Source: Actinomadura soli
GTDB taxonomy: Bacteria; Actinomycetota; Actinomycetes; Streptosporangiales; Streptosporangiaceae
Direction: 5' to 3'
NCBI RefSeq assembly: GCF_005889715.1
Contig: NZ_VCKW01000048.1
Span: 1 to 40,543, forward strand
DNA: 40,543 nucleotides
The notes under the pieces: generated by a model
The model's input: the letters and a program-made list of their open reading frames with translations, nothing else
Database searches by the model: none
Told to the model about the DNA's origin: nothing
Translations under genes and position numbers: made by a program
Shown here: one piece after another, positions 25,397-40,543 of the stretch
Layout of the letters: every line of letters starts with the position of its first letter
Numbering within the stretch: position 1 is the first letter of the stretch

Positions 25397-25406
25397 TGGG
25401 ATTTTC

Positions 25407-25425
25407 CTAGGCAAGGCTAACCTAA
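25407..25425. promoter_or_regulatory. Iron box 2 of the divergent salicylate synthase/NRPS promoter
   Basis: CTAGGCAAGGCTAACCTAA matches 16 of 19 consensus positions. It contains TAACCT (25418-25423) as plus-strand -10, 18 bases after TTGTGG (25394-25399), the promoter for the large NRPS. Centres of the two boxes are 29 bases apart, about three helical turns, so two repressor dimers could bind on the same face. Confidence 0.85.
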
Positions 25426-25462
25426 CCGACGGCGGGATGAAGCCGACAACGGAGAGTTGAGC

Positions 25463-37360
<11,898 letters not shown>

Positions 37361-37391
37361 GAAGGCCCATATATGCCGACCCATTGCACAG

Positions 37392-37410
37392 TTAGGTGAG
37401 CCTAACCTAA
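37392..37410. promoter_or_regulatory. Iron box and promoter before the siderophore-binding lipoprotein
   Basis: TTAGGTGAGCCTAACCTAA matches 18 of 19 consensus positions. It fills the spacer of a good promoter: TTGCAC (37384-37389), 18 bases, TAAGAT (37408-37413). It gives the binding protein, ornithine monooxygenase and MbtH genes their own iron-controlled start, 32 bases past the NRPS stop. Confidence 0.9.
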
Positions 37411-37456
37411 GATCTCGGTCGATAACCCCGGAATTCTGGAAGGACACCGGTCCTCA

Positions 37457-38473
37457 ATGCGCACCATTATGCGGCGAATGGCGGTCACCGCCGCGCTCGT
37501 CCTGAGCCTGGGAACGGCCGCCGCGTGCGGCGACGACGAACCCGCGGACAACACCTCGGGCGCCGAGGCGGGGGCCGGGGCGTTCCCGGTCACGATCACC
37601 CACAAGCTCGGCACCGCCAAGATCGACTCCGCGCCGAAGCGGATCGTCGCGCTCGGCGAGGTCGACCAGGACGCGCTGCTCGCCCTCGGCGTCACGCCCG
37701 TCGGCATGGCCGAGCTGACCGGCGTCCAGCCCGACGGCCTCGCCCCCTGGAGCGCGCCCAGGCTCACCGGCGAGAAGCCCAAGCTGCTCAAGGCCGGGGA
37801 GGCCGGGTTCAACCTGGAGGAGATCGCGGCGCTGCGCCCCGACCTCATCCTCGCCGCCGGCGACTTCTACATCGACAAGGAGTACGGCAAGCTCTCCAAG
37901 CTCGCCCCGACCGTCGCGTACCAGACCGGGCCCGCCGAGGACGCCTGGCAGCAGATCACCATGCAGGTCGCCAAGGCCGTCGGCAAGTCCGACGAGGGCG
38001 GCGCCCTGGTCGGGAGGCTCGACACCAGCCTCGCCGCAGTGAAGACCCAGCACCCCGAGCTGAACGGCAAGGGGTTCGCGTTCACCAGTATGTTCCCGAA
38101 CGGGAACATCGGCGTGATGAAGGCCGACGGCGACACCAGCGTCAAGCTGCTCAAGCAGTTCGGCATGGTGCTGCCCGAGCCCCTGAAGAAGCTGCCCGGT
38201 GAGGGCTTCGCCGCCGAGCTGAGCATGGAGAAGATCTCCGTCCTTGACGTGGACGTCCTGCTCAGCCACTACAACGACGACCCGGCCACGCAGAAGAAGA
38301 TCGAGGGCAACAAGCTCTTCGCCGACCTCGCCGTCGTCAAGCGCGGCTCGTACGTGGCGCTCGACCTGAAGTCGTTCTGGCCGCTGCGCACCCCGACCCC
38401 GCTGTCGGTCCCGTACGTCATCGAGCAGATCGTCCCGAAGATCGCCAAGGCCGCCGCGGCGAAGCCCGCCTGA
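37457..38473 (+). CDS. Ferric-siderophore-binding lipoprotein (FepB/FecB type)
   Basis: A 338-residue extracellular receptor for the ferric siderophore. The N-terminus is a lipoprotein signal: Arg residues, a hydrophobic run and Cys24 in LGTAAAC, then an acidic flexible stretch. The mature part has APKRIVALGEVDQDALLALGVTPVGM and DLILAAG, typical of Peripla_BP_2 iron-siderophore receptors. The GAAGGA site lies about 12 bases from the ATG, rather far; ATG codons at residues 5 and 8 are alternatives. It lies apart from the FecCD/ATPase operon at 13012-15895 but is its likely partner, being the only such receptor here. It is transcribed with the monooxygenase and mbtH. Confidence 0.93.
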   Translation: MRTIMRRMAVTAALVLSLGTAAACGDDEPADNTSGAEAGAGAFPVTITHKLGTAKIDSAPKRIVALGEVDQDALLALGVTPVGMAELTGVQPDGLAPWSAPRLTGEKPKLLKAGEAGFNLEEIAALRPDLILAAGDFYIDKEYGKLSKLAPTVAYQTGPAEDAWQQITMQVAKAVGKSDEGGALVGRLDTSLAAVKTQHPELNGKGFAFTSMFPNGNIGVMKADGDTSVKLLKQFGMVLPEPLKKLPGEGFAAELSMEKISVLDVDVLLSHYNDDPATQKKIEGNKLFADLAVVKRGSYVALDLKSFWPLRTPTPLSVPYVIEQIVPKIAKAAAAKPA

Positions 38474-38498
38474 GGCCCGCCAGATGCCGGAGGAGCGC

Positions 38499-39794
38499 AT
38501 GCAGACCCCCGTCCATGACGTGGTGGGCATCGGGTTCGGCCCGTCCAACCTGGCGCTCGCGGTCGCGCTCGACGAGGCGGACCGCGTCGCCGGGAAGGAC
38601 GGCGGAGGCGGCGCGTCCGCGGACGCCGTGTTCTTCGAGAAGCAGCCGGAGTTCGGCTGGCACCGGGGCATGCTCATCGACGGCGCCACCATGCAGGTCC
38701 ACTTCCTCAAGGACCTGGTGACGCTGCGCAACCCCGCCAGCCCGTACTCGTTCCTGGCCTACCTGCACGCCAGGGGCCGCCTCGTCGACTTCGTCAACCA
38801 CAAGACGATGTTCCCGACGCGGGTGGAGTTCCACGACTACCTCGAATGGACGGCCGCCGCGTTCGCCGACCGGGTCCGCTACCGCTCCGAAGTGGTCGCC
38901 ATGCGCCCGCACGACGACGAGACGCTCGAGGTCGTCGTGCGGCGCGACGACGAGCTGGAGACGCACCTGACCCGCAACGCCGTCATCGGCGCCGGGCTGG
39001 AGCCCGTCCTGCCGGAGGGCGTCCGGCAGGGCGAGCGGATCTGGCACACCGAGGACCTGCTCACCCGCCTCGCCGAGCGGCCGGGCTGGACCCCGAAGCG
39101 GCTCGTCGTCGTCGGCGCCGGGCAGAGCGCCGCCGAAGCCGTCGAGTACCTGCACCGCACCTTCGCCGGCGCCGAGGTGTGCGCCGTCTTCGCCCGGTAC
39201 GGGTACTCGCCCGCCGACGACAGCTCGTTCGCCAACCGCATCTTCGACCCCGAGGCCGTCGACCACTACTACGACGCCCCCGACGACGTGAAGCGGATGC
39301 TGTTCGACTACTCGCGCAACACCAACTACTCGGTGGTGGACCTCGACCTCATCGACGAGCTGTACCGGCGCTCCTACGCCGAGAAGGTCGCGGGGGCCGA
39401 ACGGCTCCGCATCCTCAATGTCTCGCGCATCGTGGACGTCCGGGAGGAGCCCGGGGGAGTGCGGGCGCGGGTCCGGTTCATGCCGACCGGCGATGTGCGC
39501 GACGTGGACGCCGACGCGATCGTCTACGCCACCGGCTACCGCGAGCGCGACCCGTTCGACCTGCTCGGCGAGGCGGCGCCGCTCTGCCAGACCGGGCCGG
39601 ACGGGCGTCCGGTCATGGAGCGCGACTACCGCGTCGCCACCCAGCCCGGCCCGCGCTGGGGCGTCTACCTGCAGGGCGCCACCGAGCACAGCCACGGCAT
39701 CGCGTCGTCGCTGCTGTCCATGACGGCCGTGCGCACCGGGGAGATCGTCCGCTCCATCGCCCGCCGCTCCGTCCCCGTCGCCCAGGAGGCGTGA
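38499..39794 (+). CDS. L-ornithine N5-monooxygenase (PvdA/SidA family)
   Basis: A 431-residue flavin enzyme that hydroxylates the side-chain amine of L-ornithine using NADPH and O2. The FAD motif is [12 protein letters not shown], followed by [18 protein letters not shown] and [15 protein letters not shown]. The NADPH motif is [29 protein letters not shown] and [11 protein letters not shown] close the fold. Lysine-specific homologues exist, but the hydroxyornithine code of the NRPS A3 domain favours ornithine. An ATG at 38484 has a weak site; the ATG at 38499 has GGAGG 5 bases ahead and is preferred. No formyl- or acetyltransferase for the hydroxylamine is present in the window. Confidence 0.93.
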   Translation: MQTPVHDVVGIGFGPSNLALAVALDEADRVAGKDGGGGASADAVFFEKQPEFGWHRGMLIDGATMQVHFLKDLVTLRNPASPYSFLAYLHARGRLVDFVNHKTMFPTRVEFHDYLEWTAAAFADRVRYRSEVVAMRPHDDETLEVVVRRDDELETHLTRNAVIGAGLEPVLPEGVRQGERIWHTEDLLTRLAERPGWTPKRLVVVGAGQSAAEAVEYLHRTFAGAEVCAVFARYGYSPADDSSFANRIFDPEAVDHYYDAPDDVKRMLFDYSRNTNYSVVDLDLIDELYRRSYAEKVAGAERLRILNVSRIVDVREEPGGVRARVRFMPTGDVRDVDADAIVYATGYRERDPFDLLGEAAPLCQTGPDGRPVMERDYRVATQPGPRWGVYLQGATEHSHGIASSLLSMTAVRTGEIVRSIARRSVPVAQEA

Positions 39795-39795
39795 G

Positions 39796-39993
39796 ATGAC
39801 CAACCCGTTCGACGACCCCGAAGGGACGTTCCTCGTCCTCGTCAACGACGAGGGCCAGCACTCCCTGTGGCCCGGGTTCGCCGACGTCCCCGCCGGCTGG
39901 ACGACCGCCTTCGGCCCCGCGTCCCGGCCCGACTGCCTCGGCTACGTCACCGCGAACTGGACCGATCTGCGCCCGCGCAGCCTCACCACCTGA
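39796..39993 (+). CDS. mbtH: MbtH-like NRPS accessory protein
   Basis: A 65-residue MbtH-family protein that binds NRPS A domains and supports their folding or activity. The whole family motif is present: [28 protein letters not shown] and WTDLRPRSL, including the conserved Trp residues. It starts one base after the monooxygenase stop, so the two are coupled. It is the only MbtH protein in the window and may serve both NRPSs. Confidence 0.96.
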   Translation: MTNPFDDPEGTFLVLVNDEGQHSLWPGFADVPAGWTTAFGPASRPDCLGYVTANWTDLRPRSLTT

Positions 39994-40199
39994 CGCCCGC
40001 GGCGGCGCGCGGGCCGACCCGCGCACTGGTCCCGGGGAAGCCGCGCCGGGACGTCCTCCCAGGTAGACCACTATTACGGCCGGTCGTGTGACATTTCGCG
40101 GCAGGCGGGCGCTGTAGGAGTTGGGAGCCGGAGAGCGACGCCGCCGGCGGGCCGTGCAGGAGGGGGGCCCGCTCGGCGGGGTCGGGCTCACCGGCCGCA

Positions 40200-40263
40200 G
40201 CCGGCGGGCTGGACGGTCCCGCGGTGCCGGGGCGGACGCCGCGGGACCGTCCCGCCCGCCGGC
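40200..40263. terminator. Very long hairpin downstream of mbtH
   Basis: Ten outer pairs, one T/C mismatch, 14 inner pairs (GGACGGTCCCGCGG with CCGCGGGACCGTCC) and a 14-base loop make a 25-position stem. It lies 206 bases past the mbtH stop. It is the strongest hairpin I found in the window and fits a cluster-boundary terminator. There is no T-tract. Confidence 0.65.
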
Positions 40264-40399
40264 CGGGGCTCATGGTCATGGCAGGCATCAGGCCGCTGAC
40301 CAGCCCCTTTCCTTCACTTATGCGCAGCCCTCTTCCGCGGCTCACGCATGCCCGCCGACCAGCACCGGTGGCAACGCAATAAACGGGTTCTGGTCGTTG

Positions 40400-40428
40400 C
40401 TACCGATGACGGGGAAGATGATCGGTAG
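40400..40428. promoter_or_regulatory. Operator-like inverted repeat before the partial gene
   Basis: CTACCGAT and ATCGGTAG are perfect 8-base arms around a 13-base spacer, ending 9 bases before a likely GTG start. The layout fits a dimeric repressor site overlapping the leader of the next gene. Confidence 0.45.
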
Positions 40429-40437
40429 TGGGCGGGA

Positions 40438-40543
40438 GTGACGGACGAGGCGGGAGGCGCTTTGATCCGGTCCGAAGCGGCCGCGGCCGGCCCTGAGAAC
40501 ACCGGTCCAGGGGAGGCCGGTGCGGGGGAGAGCGGCACGGGGG
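40438..40543 (+). CDS. Partial CDS of unknown function, cut by the window end
   Basis: A GTG preceded by GGGCGGGA opens a frame that stays open for 35 codons to the window edge. The visible part starts MTDEAGGALIRSEAAAAG and continues as a Gly/Ala/Glu-rich, disordered-looking stretch. No family can be named from it. The inverted repeat just upstream supports a real start. It would be transcribed away from the siderophore cluster. Confidence 0.4.
   Translation, partial: MTDEAGGALIRSEAAAAGPENTGPGEAGAGESGTG

Larger units (their letters stand above)
39994..40437. other. 444-base non-coding stretch after mbtH
   Basis: No convincing gene is visible. Open frames on both strands are Arg/Pro/Gly-rich and lack ribosome sites. 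The stretch holds a very long hairpin (40200-40263) and an operator-like inverted repeat (40400-40428). It marks the end of the siderophore cluster. Confidence 0.7.

Noticed and set aside
39613..40345. Arg/Pro-rich minus-strand frames in the region after mbtH.
   Set aside because: No start signals, no domain features, and they run through a large hairpin.
40348..40428. A 26-codon plus-strand frame starting MPADQHRWQRNKR, ending in the inverted repeat.
   Set aside because: No ribosome site and no family match that I can see. A leader peptide is possible but unsupported.

Overview
The window is about 73% GC by eye, with dense, overlapping genes, GTG/TTG starts, actinobacterial IdeR/DmdR-type iron boxes and no mobile elements. 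It suggests a filamentous actinobacterium. The siderophore genes point to Actinomadura or a relative (Thermomonosporaceae); that taxon is inferred, not shown.

Region A (about 1-12.4 kb) is a small-molecule uptake and catabolism locus. A divergent pair, SDR plus O-methyltransferase (-) and aldo/keto reductase (+), is followed by a divergent pair, YtcJ-type amidohydrolase (-) and an HSL-type esterase (+). The esterase opens a tightly packed plus-strand operon: LivF-type ATPase, a LivM-LivG permease/ATPase fusion, a lipoprotein binding protein, a LivH-type permease, a zinc alcohol dehydrogenase and a second aldo/keto reductase. The substrate is unknown. Both aldo/keto reductases lack the usual catalytic His. 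A family of G6/C6 palindromes occurs only in this region, twice inside coding sequence. A lone STAS-domain gene (-) closes the region.

Region B (about 12.98-40.0 kb) is an iron-regulated siderophore cluster with six iron boxes. In order: a FecCD/FecCD/ATPase ferric-siderophore importer; a loading NRPS (ArCP-Cy-A-T); an MFS exporter (-); aspartate 1-decarboxylase (panD); a salicyl-AMP ligase; a glycerate kinase; salicylate synthase (-); a 3965-residue NRPS (C-A-T-C-A-T-C-A[MT]-T-C-T); a ferric-siderophore binding lipoprotein; ornithine N-monooxygenase; and an MbtH-like protein.

The parts fit together. Chorismate becomes salicylate, which is activated and loaded on the ArCP. Cy-A-T adds a heterocyclised Ser/Thr/Cys. 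The large NRPS then adds a Gly-like residue, beta-alanine (made by PanD) and N-methyl-N-hydroxyornithine. A final C-T module with neither A domain nor thioesterase probably takes a second hydroxyornithine and releases it as a cyclic lactam. This plan matches the madurastatin family as I recall it, so the cluster is probably madurastatin-like rather than wholly new. Odd points are a condensation domain without its HHxxxDG histidines, the A-less/TE-less terminus, and a glycerate kinase inside the cluster.

The last 550 bases hold a very long hairpin after mbtH, an operator-like inverted repeat, and the probable start of a plus-strand gene that runs off the window.
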